DNA of 64,000 bases from Arthrobacter liuii (GTDB lineage: Bacteria > Actinomycetota > Actinomycetes > Actinomycetales > Micrococcaceae), in the NCBI RefSeq assembly GCF_014639275.1, contig NZ_BMFW01000006.1, positions 62,001 to 126,000 of the forward strand. Reading direction: 5' to 3'. Each line of letters starts with the position of its first letter. The stretch's first letter is position 1. The notes below the pieces were generated by a model. It was not told the DNA's origin, did no database searches, and saw nothing but the letters and a program-made list of their open reading frames with translations. Of the stretch, positions 1 through 8,188 are shown piece by piece. The translations under genes were made by a program, and so were the position numbers.

Positions 1-248
1 GTCATGGTGCGGTACAGGGCTTCGTCATCCATCCAGCCGAGCATGAGGACTTCGTTGGAGTCGTACTGCTGCACCACTGCAGCTACCAGGCCTGCGCCGT
101 CGCGCTTGAGCGCCGCAGCCACAGCTTCGGGAAGCGGGCTTGCCGGCGGCGCTGCCGGACCGGATACCGCGGGCGACGGCGGCATGGATTCCACGGACTG
201 GAATACCGCGGATCCTGCGGCTTGGACGGGGGCTGGCAGCTCAGACAT
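1..248 (-). CDS. hisI: Phosphoribosyl-AMP cyclohydrolase, 5' part (runs off left end)
   Basis: Only the first 82 codons are in the window; the gene continues past base 1. HisI hydrolyses phosphoribosyl-AMP to ProFAR in cytosolic histidine synthesis. The visible family core begins near residue 43 and includes GLVAAVVQQYDSNEVLMLGW and MDDEALYRTM, the typical N-terminal HisI segment. The ATG at 246-248 is the only sensible start. Ahead of the core is a Pro/Ala/Ser-rich stretch of about 40 residues, longer than the few residues HisI usually has. The gene diverges from the TIGR03085 gene across about 110 bp, and hisF lies beyond that gene, so his genes flank it. The C-terminal metal-binding cysteines are outside the window. 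Identity is secure; the N-terminal extension could mean the real start is further in. Confidence 0.85.
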   Translation of the reverse strand, partial: MSELPAPVQAAGSAVFQSVESMPPSPAVSGPAAPPASPLPEAVAAALKRDGAGLVAAVVQQYDSNEVLMLGWMDDEALYRTM

Positions 249-360
249 CGGGTCAAGTCTAGTGCCTTCACGGACCCGTTCTCCTGTTGTGAACAACGGC
301 GCGCCACCTACCGCTGCGCTGCTGCCCAACTCCACACCAGTCGTGCTAGTTTCACAAGTG

Positions 361-1005
361 ATGCATTTCGTCGAACCCTCCCGAGAAGTCCTGGCCGAAA
401 CCCTGCTTGCGGCCGGCCCTGATGCGCCCACACTCTGCAAGGGCTGGCGTACCAGGGACCTTGCAGCGCACCTGTACCTGCGAGAGCGGAAGGCGGCCGT
501 CGGGCTCGGTTTGATCATCAAGCGCCTGGCCAGGGCATCGGACCAGGCCACCGCCAAGCTCGCGGCCAAGCTGACCAGCAATGAGGACTACGCCCGGCTG
601 GTGAACACCTTCCGCGCCGGGCCGCCTGCCCTCTCGCCGATGAGCATCCGCGCGCTGGACGAGAGCGCCAACCTGATTGAGTACTTCGTGCACACGGAGG
701 ACGTCCGGCGCGCCGTGGACCGGTGGGCGCCCAGGGCACTGGATGAGGCCTATTCGGATGCATTGTGGGACGAACTGGTCAAACGCGCTGCCATCCTCTA
801 CCGCGGCGTGGACCTGGGCATTGTCCTCGTGCGGCCCTCCGGACCCCGCCATGTCGCCAAGCGGGCACCTGTTTCGGTGGCGATTGTCGGCGAGCCGGGC
901 GAACTCCTCATGCACGCCCACGGCCGCACCCGCCATGCCCTGGTCACCTTCGAAGGCCAGCCCGACGCCGTCGCCCTCCTCCAGTCGGCCGAAGTAGGGC
1001 TTTAG
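361..1005 (+). CDS. TIGR03085 family metal-binding protein (DinB/MDMPI-like)
   Basis: A 214-residue protein of the TIGR03085 group, actinobacterial relatives of the DinB/mycothiol-dependent maleylpyruvate isomerase fold. The opening MHFVEPSREVLAETLLAAGP and the motif W-RTRDLAAHLYLRE near residues 31-44 are typical; the Asp/His of that motif belong to the family's helical-bundle metal site. The frame stays open upstream to base 4, but ATG 361 starts the recognisable family and clears the divergent hisI start. Its exact reaction is unknown. In actinobacteria this family often sits among his genes, as here between hisI and hisF. The stop at 1003-1005 runs directly into a tandem repeat. Family assignment is from recognition of the sequence pattern; no substrate can be inferred. 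Confidence 0.82.
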   Translation: MHFVEPSREVLAETLLAAGPDAPTLCKGWRTRDLAAHLYLRERKAAVGLGLIIKRLARASDQATAKLAAKLTSNEDYARLVNTFRAGPPALSPMSIRALDESANLIEYFVHTEDVRRAVDRWAPRALDEAYSDALWDELVKRAAILYRGVDLGIVLVRPSGPRHVAKRAPVSVAIVGEPGELLMHAHGRTRHALVTFEGQPDAVALLQSAEVGL

Positions 1006-1009
1006 TCCC

Positions 1010-1207
1010 CACCCGCACCCTAGCCTCGCAAGCTCGGCCCGGGAACCCTGCGGGCGTGGGCCCACCCACCCGCACCCTAGCCTCGCAAGCTCGGCCCGGG
1101 AACCCTGCGGGCGTGGGCCCACCCACCCGCACCCTAGCCTCGCAAGCTCGGCCCGGGAACCCTGCGGGCGTGGGCCCACCCACCCGCACCCTGACGGCGT
1201 GGGCCCA
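1010..1207. repeat. Tandem repeat: 57-bp unit, three full copies plus a deleted fourth
   Basis: Three adjacent, apparently identical 57-bp units occupy 1010-1066, 1067-1123 and 1124-1180. A fourth, 1181-1207, keeps only the first 12 bases and the GCGTGGGCCCA end. Each unit contains the self-complementary core GTGGGCCCAC. The array fills the space between two convergent genes and stops exactly at the hisF stop codon. Because 57 is a multiple of three, the array is open in several frames and creates false ORFs with a 19-residue repeat. It may act as a bidirectional terminator, but there is no T-run, so that is inference. Confidence 0.95.
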
Positions 1208-1984
1208 TCACCTGACCTCGTAGCCGGCTTCCCGGATGGCGTCCTTGACCTGGTGCATCATGTTGTCGGGCCCCCAGTGGAAAATCGAAGCGGCCAGCAC
1301 GGCATCCGCACCCGCAGCGACGGCCGGCGGGAAGTGCGCGGGCGCCCCGGCCCCGCCGGAAGCGATAATGGGGACCCTGACGGCGGCCCGCACCAGTTTG
1401 ATGAGTTCGAGGTCGAAGCCGTCCTTGGTGCCGTCCGCGTCGATGGAGTTGAGCAGGATTTCCCCCACCCCGCGGTCCGCTGCTTCCCTGGCCCACTCGA
1501 TGGCGTCGATTCCGGTGCCGGTGCGCCCTCCGTGGGTGGTCACTTCGAATCCCGACGGCGTGGGCCGCGAGCCGGGGCGGGTCCGGCGGGCGTCAACGGA
1601 CAGGACGAGCACCTGGGAACCGAAGTGCCGGGTGATTTCGTCGATGACGTCCGGCCGGGCCACGGCCGCCGTGTTGATGGAGGCCTTGTCCGCGCCGTAG
1701 CGCAGGAGCTTGTCCACTTCAGCCACGCCCCGGACGCCACCGCCGACCGTGAGCGGGATGAACACTTCCTCGGCGGTGCGGCGGACCACGTCGAACGTTG
1801 TCTCGCGGTTGCCCGACGACGCGGTGACGTCAAGGAAGGTCAGCTCGTCGGCCCCGGCATTGTCGTAGCGGTGGGCGAGTTCCACGGGGTCGCCGGCATC
1901 GCGGAGGCCCTCGAAGTTGACGCCCTTGACGACGCGTCCGGCATCAACGTCAAGGCAGGGAATGACCCGTACTGCTACTGCCAT
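1208..1984 (-). CDS. hisF: Imidazole glycerol phosphate synthase, cyclase subunit
   Basis: HisF, 258 residues, the TIM-barrel cyclase that with HisH turns PRFAR plus ammonia into imidazole glycerol phosphate and AICAR. Start chosen at ATG 1982-1984, giving [20 protein letters not shown]; the frame runs further up but without homology. The two catalytic aspartates are visible: D12 in IPCLDVD and D131 in LSVDARR. The phosphate-binding loops GGGV (residues 81-84) and the later ASGGAG are present. Length is normal. It is the last gene of a his tail, hisE-hisG-hisF, with 58 bp separating it from hisG; hisH and hisA are not nearby. Cytosolic. Confidence 0.95.
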   Translation of the reverse strand: MAVAVRVIPCLDVDAGRVVKGVNFEGLRDAGDPVELAHRYDNAGADELTFLDVTASSGNRETTFDVVRRTAEEVFIPLTVGGGVRGVAEVDKLLRYGADKASINTAAVARPDVIDEITRHFGSQVLVLSVDARRTRPGSRPTPSGFEVTTHGGRTGTGIDAIEWAREAADRGVGEILLNSIDADGTKDGFDLELIKLVRAAVRVPIIASGGAGAPAHFPPAVAAGADAVLAASIFHWGPDNMMHQVKDAIREAGYEVR

Positions 1985-2042
1985 GGGAACTCCTGGTATT
2001 CGGTAATGCTGGCGGGGCGGCCTGTGCCGTGGGAGGTGCGTG

Positions 2043-2903
2043 CTAGATGCGGCAGGCGTGGATGCTGCTGACCAGGATGGCGCGTGCGCCGAGGTCGTAC
2101 AGCTCATCCATGATCCGGTTCGTTTCCTTCTTGGGCACCATGGACCGGACAGCTACCCAGTCGGAATCGCGCAGCGGGGATACGGTGGGCGATTCGAGGC
2201 CGGGGGTCAGGCTGGCGGCCTTTTCCACGAGCTCTTTGCGGATGTCGTAATCCATCAGCACGTACTGGCGCGCCACCAGGACGCCCTGGAGCCGCCGGAT
2301 GAGGACTTCGATTTCCTTGGCCGTACCGTTGGCGGCGCCACCATTGCCGGTGCGCCGGATCAGGACGGCTTCGGACTTGAGGATGGGGTCGCCGAAGATT
2401 TCCATGCCGGCGGCCTTGAGGGTGTTACCGGTTTCCACGACGTCGGCGATGGCGTCCGCCACCCCGAGGCGCACGGAGGATTCAACCGCGCCGTCGAGCC
2501 GGACCACCTTGGCGTTGATGCCGCGTTCGGCCAGGTAGTTGCGCAGCAGCCCGTCGTAGCTGGTGGCAAGGCGCTTGCCTTCAAGCTCGGCGGCGGAGGT
2601 GAAGTCGCCCACCGGCCCGGCGAAGCGGAAAGTGGAGGCGGCGAACCCCAGCGGAAGCAGCTCTTCGGCTTCCACCTCGGCGTCCAGGAGTAGGTCGCGT
2701 CCGGTGATGCCGACGTCGAGGGTTCCCCTGCCCACGTACACGGCAATGTCGCGGGGGCGGAGGAAGAAGAACTCAATGTCGTTGTCGGGGTCCACCATGA
2801 CCAGTTCGCGGCTGTCGCGCCGCTGGCGGTATCCGGCTTCGGAGAGCATGGCGGAGGCGGCTTCGGACAGGGAGCCTTTGTTGGGTACGGCTACTCGCAG
2901 CAT
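2043..2903 (-). CDS. hisG: ATP phosphoribosyltransferase (long form)
   Basis: HisG, 286 residues, catalyses the first step of histidine synthesis, joining ATP and PRPP. It opens [20 protein letters not shown], the standard HisG N-terminus, and has the PRPP-site-like segment [13 protein letters not shown] around residues 155-168. At about 285 residues it is the long, HisZ-independent type, whose C-terminal ACT-like domain binds histidine for feedback inhibition; here that domain runs from about residue 210 to the end (SSIHACRI). Start ATG at 2901-2903 has AGAACCTCCC just upstream. It sits 84 bp downstream of hisE and shares its direction. Confidence 0.95.
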   Translation of the reverse strand: MLRVAVPNKGSLSEAASAMLSEAGYRQRRDSRELVMVDPDNDIEFFFLRPRDIAVYVGRGTLDVGITGRDLLLDAEVEAEELLPLGFAASTFRFAGPVGDFTSAAELEGKRLATSYDGLLRNYLAERGINAKVVRLDGAVESSVRLGVADAIADVVETGNTLKAAGMEIFGDPILKSEAVLIRRTGNGGAANGTAKEIEVLIRRLQGVLVARQYVLMDYDIRKELVEKAASLTPGLESPTVSPLRDSDWVAVRSMVPKKETNRIMDELYDLGARAILVSSIHACRI

Positions 2904-2987
2904 GGGAGGTTCTTTCTGGGATGGAAGGTCTGGTGTTCAGGCAATGCAGGCCACAGGGGGCCCGGCGGCAGTGCGCCGGTCCGGTGG

Positions 2988-3251
2988 CTACAGATGCTTG
3001 TAGACGTCTTCCAGGGACAGGCCTTTGGCGAGCATCAGAACCTGTAGGTGGTACAGCAGCTGGGAGATTTCCTCGGCCGCGGCTTCATCGGATTCATATT
3101 CGGCAGCCATCCATACTTCGGCTGCTTCCTCAACGACTTTCTTACCGATGCCGTGAACACCGGACTCCAATTCAGCGACGGTGCGGGAGCCTTCCGGGCG
3201 GGTGGCTGCCTTCTCGCTGAGCTCAGCGAACAGCGTCTCGAAATTCTTCAC
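2988..3251 (-). CDS. hisE: Phosphoribosyl-ATP pyrophosphatase
   Basis: HisE, 87 residues, removes pyrophosphate from phosphoribosyl-ATP, the second step of histidine synthesis. It is an all-helical MazG-fold enzyme; the acidic metal-binding motifs EEAAEV (41-46) and EEISQLLYH (60-68) are intact. A GTG start at 3249-3251 ([11 protein letters not shown]) is chosen because it begins the family domain and gives the usual length; upstream codons have no resemblance. It is separate from hisI, which lies at the left end of the window, so this organism lacks the fused HisIE seen in enterobacteria. It follows ribH by 100 bp, with an inverted repeat between them. Confidence 0.93.
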   Translation of the reverse strand: MKNFETLFAELSEKAATRPEGSRTVAELESGVHGIGKKVVEEAAEVWMAAEYESDEAAAEEISQLLYHLQVLMLAKGLSLEDVYKHL

Positions 3252-3306
3252 GCCCACCAGCCTACTTGCTGCGGCCGCAGGGGCGCTTCCCGGGCCGTTG
3301 CATGAC

Positions 3307-3337
3307 GGGCGCGATGTGAGGGAACACACACGCGCCC
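3307..3337 (-). terminator. Possible terminator between ribH and hisE
   Basis: GGGCGCG at 3307-3313 pairs with CGCGCCC at 3331-3337 across a 17-nt loop. It lies downstream of ribH and upstream of hisE on their strand, so it may end or attenuate the riboflavin transcript. There is no U-tract, so activity is uncertain. Confidence 0.4.
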
Positions 3338-3351
3338 GCCGCCTGCAACTG

Positions 3352-3840
3352 CTAGTTGCCGTACTGCTTCAGGACGACGGCGGTGGCCAGCGCCGCGGTC
3401 ACGGCTTCGTGGCCCTTGTCTTCCTTCGAGCCGGGCAGGCCGGCGCGGTCCAGGCCCTGCTGTTCGGTGTCGCAGGTGAGCACGCCGAAGCCGACCGGGA
3501 CGCCGGTGGACACGCTGACGTCGGTGAGTCCCGACGTCGCGGCCTGGCAGACGTAGTCAAAGTGCGGCGTGCCGCCGCGGATGACGACGCCGAGGGCAAC
3601 GACAGCGTCAAAGTGCGGTGCCAGCCGCGCGGCAGCGACCGGCAGCTCGAAGCTGCCCGGAACCCGGAGGACGGTTGGCTCCGCGATGCCGGCATCCTTG
3701 GCGGCCCGGAGGGCGCCGTCCAGGAGGCCATCCATGATCTGCGTGTGCCAGCTGGCCGCCACGATGGCCAGCTTGAGCTGGGAGGTCTCGGCGGGGTTGA
3801 GGGTGCTGAGGTCGATGTCGGGGGCGCCGTGTCCGCTCAT
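3352..3840 (-). CDS. ribH: 6,7-dimethyl-8-ribityllumazine synthase
   Basis: RibH, 162 residues, condenses 5-amino-6-ribitylaminouracil with dihydroxybutanone phosphate to lumazine, the penultimate riboflavin step, as a cytosolic oligomer. Visible motifs are AIVAASWH near residue 25, [10 protein letters not shown] at 61-70, and [14 protein letters not shown] at 85-97, which holds the catalytic histidine H93. Length is normal. ATG at 3838-3840 is preceded by AGAAGAACTT, an acceptable ribosome site. It is the last rib gene of the riboswitch-controlled run, 33 bp after ribA. Confidence 0.96.
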   Translation of the reverse strand: MSGHGAPDIDLSTLNPAETSQLKLAIVAASWHTQIMDGLLDGALRAAKDAGIAEPTVLRVPGSFELPVAAARLAPHFDAVVALGVVIRGGTPHFDYVCQAATSGLTDVSVSTGVPVGFGVLTCDTEQQGLDRAGLPGSKEDKGHEAVTAALATAVVLKQYGN

Positions 3841-3873
3841 AAGTTCTTCTGTTCCGTTCGTTCGTGAAGACGT

Positions 3874-4608
3874 TCAGTCTTGTTCGTGGTCGTAGGGGGT
3901 TTCGGGGGCCGCCACGGGCACCGGCACCGCCTGGGCATCCAGCAGCAGCCGGTGTTCCATACGGTCCTTCTTGGTACGCAGGTACCGGATGTTCTGTTCG
4001 CGGGACGGTACCTCGGTAGGGACCATTTCCACCACCTTGACGCCGGCCTTGGCAAGCCTGTTCTGCTTGTCCGGGTTGTTGCTCAGCAGCCGCACCTCGT
4101 GCAGGCCCATTTCCGCCAGGATCTGGGCTGCCGCTTTGTAGCACCGGGCATCAACGGGCAGGCCCAACTGCTCGTTGGCTTCAACGGTGTCGAACCCTGC
4201 TTCCTGCAGGGCGTAGGCCTTGATCTTGTTGGCCAGGCCGATGCCGCGGCCTTCCTGGCCACGGAGGTACAGCAAGGTCCCGCCGTTGTCCCGGATCAGC
4301 TCCAGCGCGAAGGCAAGTTGTTCCCCGCAGTCGCACCGGTAGGAACCAAAGACATCGCCGGTGAGGCACTCCGAGTGCAGCCGGACCAGTGGAGCCTTTC
4401 CGTCAGTGGGAGCGTTCGGTGAACTGACGGCCAGGTGTTCCACACCGGTCACGAGGTCCGTCCATGCCTGCGCCACGAAGTCGCCAAAAGCGGTGGGCAG
4501 TTGAACCACCGGCCCTCCGCTGACGGGATGGGGCGCCTCGCCGGATAGCGCGTGGGACTTCCGGTGACCGTTCTGCCGGCTGTCGTCGCTGGCTGCCGCT
4601 GCCGTCAT
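3874..4608 (-). CDS. ribA: GTP cyclohydrolase II
   Basis: RibA, 244 residues, opens the imidazole ring of GTP to start riboflavin synthesis. The zinc ligands C81, C92 and C94 lie in [20 protein letters not shown], and the substrate loop [10 protein letters not shown] follows at about 116-125. The first 32 residues are a variable tail without family resemblance, so translation might begin later. In many bacteria this enzyme is fused to RibB; here they are separate frames with a 4-base ATGA overlap at 4605-4608, which looks like a split of the usual RibBA order with translational coupling. No frameshift within either gene was noticed. Confidence 0.95.
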   Translation of the reverse strand: MTAAAASDDSRQNGHRKSHALSGEAPHPVSGGPVVQLPTAFGDFVAQAWTDLVTGVEHLAVSSPNAPTDGKAPLVRLHSECLTGDVFGSYRCDCGEQLAFALELIRDNGGTLLYLRGQEGRGIGLANKIKAYALQEAGFDTVEANEQLGLPVDARCYKAAAQILAEMGLHEVRLLSNNPDKQNRLAKAGVKVVEMVPTEVPSREQNIRYLRTKKDRMEHRLLLDAQAVPVPVAAPETPYDHEQD

Positions 4609-5348
4609 CGTTTCTCCTTCTCTTCACCCGGGATTGCCCGGGCATCCTCATCCGGGGCTCCCCCGGCCCCGGCTTCAAGATACGCCACCAGGTCCTCGAT
4701 GGAGATCAGGGGGCACCCATGTTCCGCTGCGAACGAACGCAGCCCGTCGAGGCGCATCATTTCACCGTCGTCGTACACCACTTCCGCGATCACCCCGACA
4801 GGCTCAAGGCCTGCGAGGCGGCACAGGTCCACCGCGGCCTCGGTGTGGCCCTGGCGTTCCCGCACACCACCGTCAACTGCACGGAGCGGGAATATATGCC
4901 CCGGACGCGTCACGGACGCGGGACCGGCCAACGGGTCTGCCAGGATCCGGGCGGTCAGGGCCCGGTCCGTGGCGGAGATTCCCGTGCTGACGCCGGTGGC
5001 TGCATCACAGGAAACGGTGTAGGCAGTGCCTTTTGCATCCTCGTTGACGGCCGTCATGGGCGGCAGCGCCAGGGCGTCGGCGCGGCCTCCGGTCAGCGGC
5101 ACGCAGATCACGCCGGAGCTGTACCGGATGGTCCAGCCGATCAACGCCGGAGTGGCATGCTGGGCAGCGAAGATGATGTCGCCTTCGTTTTCGCGGTCCT
5201 CGTTGTCGACGACCAGCACGGGGCGGCCGGCGGCCATGGCGCGCACTGCGTCCTCGATGGAGTCCAGTGCGCTGGTGGGCGTGAAGGACGCTGCGCCGGT
5301 AACCGGGCCACCGGCGACGGCGGGTTCCAGGCGTACTGCAGCGTTCAC
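4605..5348 (-). CDS. ribB: 3,4-dihydroxy-2-butanone-4-phosphate synthase
   Basis: RibB, 247 residues, makes the four-carbon unit of riboflavin from ribulose 5-phosphate, which Rpe, encoded just upstream, interconverts with xylulose 5-phosphate. Magnesium and substrate motifs are present: [11 protein letters not shown] at 48-58, RPGHIFPL at 148-155 and [10 protein letters not shown] from 165. Length is normal for a stand-alone RibB plus about 20 variable N-terminal residues. It overlaps ribE upstream by 4 bases (5345-5348) and ribA downstream by 4, so the three are probably translated together. Confidence 0.95.
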   Translation of the reverse strand: MNAAVRLEPAVAGGPVTGAASFTPTSALDSIEDAVRAMAAGRPVLVVDNEDRENEGDIIFAAQHATPALIGWTIRYSSGVICVPLTGGRADALALPPMTAVNEDAKGTAYTVSCDAATGVSTGISATDRALTARILADPLAGPASVTRPGHIFPLRAVDGGVRERQGHTEAAVDLCRLAGLEPVGVIAEVVYDDGEMMRLDGLRSFAAEHGCPLISIEDLVAYLEAGAGGAPDEDARAIPGEEKEKR

Positions 5349-6007
5349 AGTGCACCTCCCGCAATGGCGGCGCCCACGGTGCCGGCTGCTGCGCCGGTGT
5401 CACGGAAGGCAAGCAGCCGTTCGGTGTACTTGGCCAGGACATCGACTTCCAGGTTCACCCGGCTGCCGGTGGTTTTGGTGCCCAGGCCGGTTTCGGCCAA
5501 GGTGGTGGGGATCAGGCCTACTTCGAACCAGGGGTCCTGCTCAGCAGCCGGGCTGACGGCCGTCACGGTGAGCGAAACGCCGTCGATGGCAATGGAGCCC
5601 TTCTCGGCGATGTAGCGGGCCAGGTTGGCGGGGACGCCGAAACGCAGCCGCTCCCAGTTGCCTTGGGGTTCCCGCTCCAGCAGGACGCCCACCCCGTCCA
5701 CGTGGCCCTGGACCACGTGCCCGTCCAGGCGGCCGCCTGCAGGGACACACCGCTCCAGGTTGACCGGGTCACCGGCAGCGAGCTCGCCGATGGTGCTCCG
5801 CACCAGGGTCTCCCCCATGACATCCACGCTGAACTCCTGGCCCTCAATGGCGGTGGCGGTAAGGCAGACGCCGTTGACGGCGATGGAGCCGCCCAGTGCC
5901 AGGCCCTCGGTGGAGCCGGGCGCGTGCAGGCGGACGGTGGCGCTGGTGTTCCCGTCGCGCTCCACTGACAGCACGTGCCCCTGTTCGGCAATAATTCCGG
6001 TGAACAT
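5345..6007 (-). CDS. ribE: Riboflavin synthase, alpha chain
   Basis: Riboflavin synthase, 220 residues, dismutates two lumazine molecules into riboflavin. The diagnostic start [10 protein letters not shown] fixes the ATG at 6005-6007, although the frame extends upstream. Two tandem lumazine-binding barrels are recognisable, each with a VNG- or DG-V-LTVT-type motif ([12 protein letters not shown] in the first, [12 protein letters not shown] in the second). The start overlaps the ribD stop by one base (TGATG). The last 20 residues are Ala/Gly-rich and variable. Some databases name this gene ribC. Confidence 0.95.
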   Translation of the reverse strand: MFTGIIAEQGHVLSVERDGNTSATVRLHAPGSTEGLALGGSIAVNGVCLTATAIEGQEFSVDVMGETLVRSTIGELAAGDPVNLERCVPAGGRLDGHVVQGHVDGVGVLLEREPQGNWERLRFGVPANLARYIAEKGSIAIDGVSLTVTAVSPAAEQDPWFEVGLIPTTLAETGLGTKTTGSRVNLEVDVLAKYTERLLAFRDTGAAAGTVGAAIAGGAL

Positions 6008-7146
6008 CAGAAGCCTCCCTGGGCTTGTTCCGCGGTACCGCGGGTTGGTTGGTGGTCGAGTGCAACTTTCCGTTGCGGTCTGAGGTGAAGCCTGAGGTCC
6101 CGGCCCAGCGTCCGCACCGCACCGCCGTCGGACGCGTCCCATTCCCAATGCTGGGCATCCGGGAGGCTGGTGATGCCCAGCCCGTTCAGGGCGGGGGTGC
6201 CCGACCCCAGCAGGGTCGGGGCCAGGTAGACGATGAGTTCATCAACCAGGCCTGCCGACAGGAAAGCACTGAGGATCCTCGAGCCGCCCTCCACCATCAC
6301 GTGCCGGATGCCGGTTTTGTACAGCATGGACAGCGCTTCCTGGGGGTCGCGGGTAGGCAGGTGGACGGCCAGTCCGTCATCGCCAAGGATTGCCGCGCTG
6401 TCGGGAATACCCCGGATCCCCATGACGGCGCGTACCGGCTGCTTGGGTGCGGGGTCCCCGGAAGCGTCCCGGGCGGTCAGCCGGGGGTTGTCCACCAGCA
6501 CCGTCTGGGTGCCCACCAGGATGGCGTCGATGCGGCTGCGGATCCCGTGGTTGTCTGCCAGCGACTCCGGGCTGGAGATCCACTGGCTGGTGCCGTCTTC
6601 GGCGGCGATCCGCGCGTCCAGGGTCTGGGCGATGTGGAGGGTGACGAACGGCCGCCTGGCAGCCACCGCTTCAAACCACCGGCGGTTCAGGTCCAGGGCT
6701 TCGTCCGCGCCGAGGCCGCTGCGGACCCGCACGCCGGCTGCACGGAGGGTTGCCGCGCCCCCTGCCGCGGGGTCATGGGGGTCGTCGACCGCGTAAACAA
6801 CATCGGTGATCCCTGCGGCGATGATGGCTTCCGTGCACGGGCCTGTGCGGCCCACGTGGTTGCAGGGCTCCAGCGTGACCATCATGGTGCAGCCGGCAAG
6901 GTCCAGCCCGACGGCGGCGGCCTGGGTTATGGCGTCTGCCTCGGCATGCGGGGTGCCGGCACCGCGGTGGTGGCCGGTGACGAGCCGCCGGCCGTCAGGG
7001 CCCACGACGACGGCGCCCACCAAGGGGTTCGCGCCGCGCGGGCCCTGCAGGGCTGCCTGAAGGGCGTCCTCCATGGCGCGCGTCTCGTCGGCGCTGAAGG
7101 CAGTGACCACGCCGGCGGCCGGCTGTAGTTTTGCGGCGCCCGTCAT
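6007..7146 (-). CDS. ribD: Bifunctional pyrimidine deaminase/reductase
   Basis: RibD, 379 residues, first deaminates and then reduces the pyrimidine released by RibA. The deaminase half carries zinc-site HAE at 67-69 and PCNHVGRTGPC with C95 and C104. The reductase half begins near residue 160 (PFVTLHIAQTLDARIA) and includes the NADPH-type segment VEGGSRILSAFL. The C-terminal 25 residues (LRPQRKVALDHQ and on) are extra to the fold. ATG 7144-7146 has AAGGG seven bases upstream. That site lies inside a short leader ORF whose stop overlaps this start, so ribD may be translationally coupled to it. It is the first gene after the FMN riboswitch. Confidence 0.95.
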   Translation of the reverse strand: MTGAAKLQPAAGVVTAFSADETRAMEDALQAALQGPRGANPLVGAVVVGPDGRRLVTGHHRGAGTPHAEADAITQAAAVGLDLAGCTMMVTLEPCNHVGRTGPCTEAIIAAGITDVVYAVDDPHDPAAGGAATLRAAGVRVRSGLGADEALDLNRRWFEAVAARRPFVTLHIAQTLDARIAAEDGTSQWISSPESLADNHGIRSRIDAILVGTQTVLVDNPRLTARDASGDPAPKQPVRAVMGIRGIPDSAAILGDDGLAVHLPTRDPQEALSMLYKTGIRHVMVEGGSRILSAFLSAGLVDELIVYLAPTLLGSGTPALNGLGITSLPDAQHWEWDASDGGAVRTLGRDLRLHLRPQRKVALDHQPTRGTAEQAQGGF

Positions 7147-7226
7147 GCGGCTGCCCTTACGAAGTGGTTGCCTGCCCCGGAAGCAGCAGGACTTTCGGCG
7201 TCAAAGAGCCATCGCTGGGGGTTCAT
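7143..7226 (-). CDS. Putative 27-residue leader peptide upstream of ribD
   Basis: A short frame starting ATG 7224-7226 encodes MNPQRWLFDAES and 15 more residues, ending in a TGA that overlaps the ribD ATG by four bases (ATGA). AAGGA lies 11 bases before its start. A 10-bp inverted repeat plus a 5-bp extension encloses that ribosome site and start codon. Nothing in the peptide resembles a known family. It could be a real coupling or control peptide, or chance; conservation across relatives would decide. No biochemical role is proposed. Confidence 0.4.
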   Translation of the reverse strand: MNPQRWLFDAESPAASGAGNHFVRAAA

Positions 7227-7264
7227 CCGTGCGTCGTTCCTTCCCTGTCGAACCGCGATGGCTC
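7206..7264 (-). promoter_or_regulatory. Inverted repeat sequestering the leader-ORF ribosome site
   Basis: GAGCCATCGC (on the transcript from 7264 down to 7255) is exactly complementary to GCGATGGCTC (7215 down to 7206). Directly inside it GGTTC pairs with GAACC after a four-base bulge. The closed loop holds AAGGA and the ATG of the leader ORF. Placed between an FMN riboswitch and ribD, it is a good candidate for the switch's expression platform acting on translation; a competing fold was not computed. Confidence 0.6.
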
Positions 7265-7319
7265 CGGGGAATACGACAGCAGAACGCTGCGGGGTCCAAA
7301 AACCCGCAGATACAGCTGT

Positions 7320-7464
7320 ACGTGCTTCTCTCATCCAGACTTTAACTGTCGGTACCGGAATTCCACCGGTTCAACCGTCTGCCGGAATCCCCCTGGGAGA
7401 ACGCCGGCTCGCGGGTCGCGGACTGTCACCGCCGGTTCGGACTTACACCGACCCCGGAGCACGT
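7320..7464 (-). ncRNA. FMN riboswitch (RFN element)
   Basis: The minus strand shows the conserved RFN core: GGGGTCGGTG, CCGAACCGGCGGT, AGTCCGCGA, ACCGGTGGAATTCCGGT, CCGACAGTTAAAGTCTGG and ATGAGAGAAG, in order. The closing P1 helix is perfect, ACGTGCT against AGCACGT (7464-7458 with 7326-7320). It reads into ribD, about 174 bases downstream. FMN binding is known to repress riboflavin genes through this element. No clear U-tract terminator follows; a 7-bp hairpin (CTGCGGG/CCCGCAG, about 7289-7311) and the inverted repeat at 7206-7264 do, pointing to translational control. Confidence 0.95.
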
Positions 7465-7505
7465 ATGTGTGTTGTTATTCTGCCACAACCGGCAGCGGCG
7501 TCCGC

Positions 7506-8183
7506 TTATTCCGTCGCCGCGCGTAATGTCCTGGCGCCTTTTTCGCGCAGCAGGTTGATGGCTGCGGCCGGATCGTCGGCGCCGTAGACGGCGGAGCCCG
7601 CCACAAAGACATTGGCACCGGCCTCAGCGGCGCGGCCGATGGTCTCTTCCGTAATGCCGCCATCCACCTGGATGGCCACACCAAGTCCGGAGCCTTCCAC
7701 GGCCGCGCGGGCCCTGCGGATCTTGGGCAGGGTGACATCCAGAAACGCCTGGCCACCGAAGCCCGGTTCCACGGTCATGATCAGCAGCATGTCCAGTTCC
7801 GCCAGCATGTCCAGGTACGGTTCCACCGGAGTGGCGGGCCGCAGGGCCATCCCCGCCTGGGATCCCCTGCTGCGCAGCTCCCGTGCCAGCTTGATGGGCG
7901 CAATGGACGCCTCGGCGTGGAAAGTGACCGAGGCCAGGCCGGCATCGGCGAACCCGGGCGCCCATCGGTCGGCATCGGCGATCATCAGGTGGGCGTCGAG
8001 CGGAACCGGACTGACGGCCTGGATCCGCTGCACCACAGGCAGCCCGAGGGTCAGGTTGGGGACGAAGTGGTTGTCCATCACGTCCACGTGCACGGCATCT
8101 GCATTGCTGATCCGCTGAAGTTCCGCCTCAAGGTTGACGAAGTCGGCAGAGAGGATGCTCGGGTTGATGCAGCATTGCGTCAC
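7506..8183 (-). CDS. rpe: Ribulose-phosphate 3-epimerase
   Basis: Rpe, 225 residues, interconverts ribulose 5-phosphate and xylulose 5-phosphate in the pentose phosphate pathway. The TIM-barrel motifs are intact: [10 protein letters not shown] at 6-15, [12 protein letters not shown] at 32-43 with the metal/catalytic H32 and D34, DAHLM with H66, and IQVDGGI with the second catalytic Asp. Start ATG 8181-8183 sits five bases past the rsmB stop. Its product feeds RibB, so the position directly ahead of the rib genes is sensible, although the riboswitch separates them and a rib promoter may lie at the end of rpe. Confidence 0.95.
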   Translation of the reverse strand: MTQCCINPSILSADFVNLEAELQRISNADAVHVDVMDNHFVPNLTLGLPVVQRIQAVSPVPLDAHLMIADADRWAPGFADAGLASVTFHAEASIAPIKLARELRSRGSQAGMALRPATPVEPYLDMLAELDMLLIMTVEPGFGGQAFLDVTLPKIRRARAAVEGSGLGVAIQVDGGITEETIGRAAEAGANVFVAGSAVYGADDPAAAINLLREKGARTLRAATE

Positions 8184-8188
8184 AGGGA

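Noticed and set aside
352..1179. 275-codon minus-strand frame with 19-residue repeats
   Set aside because: It runs through the 57-bp array and antisense to the TIGR03085 gene; the repeat length divisible by three keeps it open by chance.
1010..1207. Possible CRISPR array
   Set aside because: Units are directly adjacent 57-bp copies with no unique spacers and no cas genes nearby, so it is a simple tandem repeat.
3874..5348. Frameshift splitting a fused ribBA gene
   Set aside because: Both halves have their own start and stop with a clean ATGA overlap and complete motifs, so separate genes are more likely than an error.
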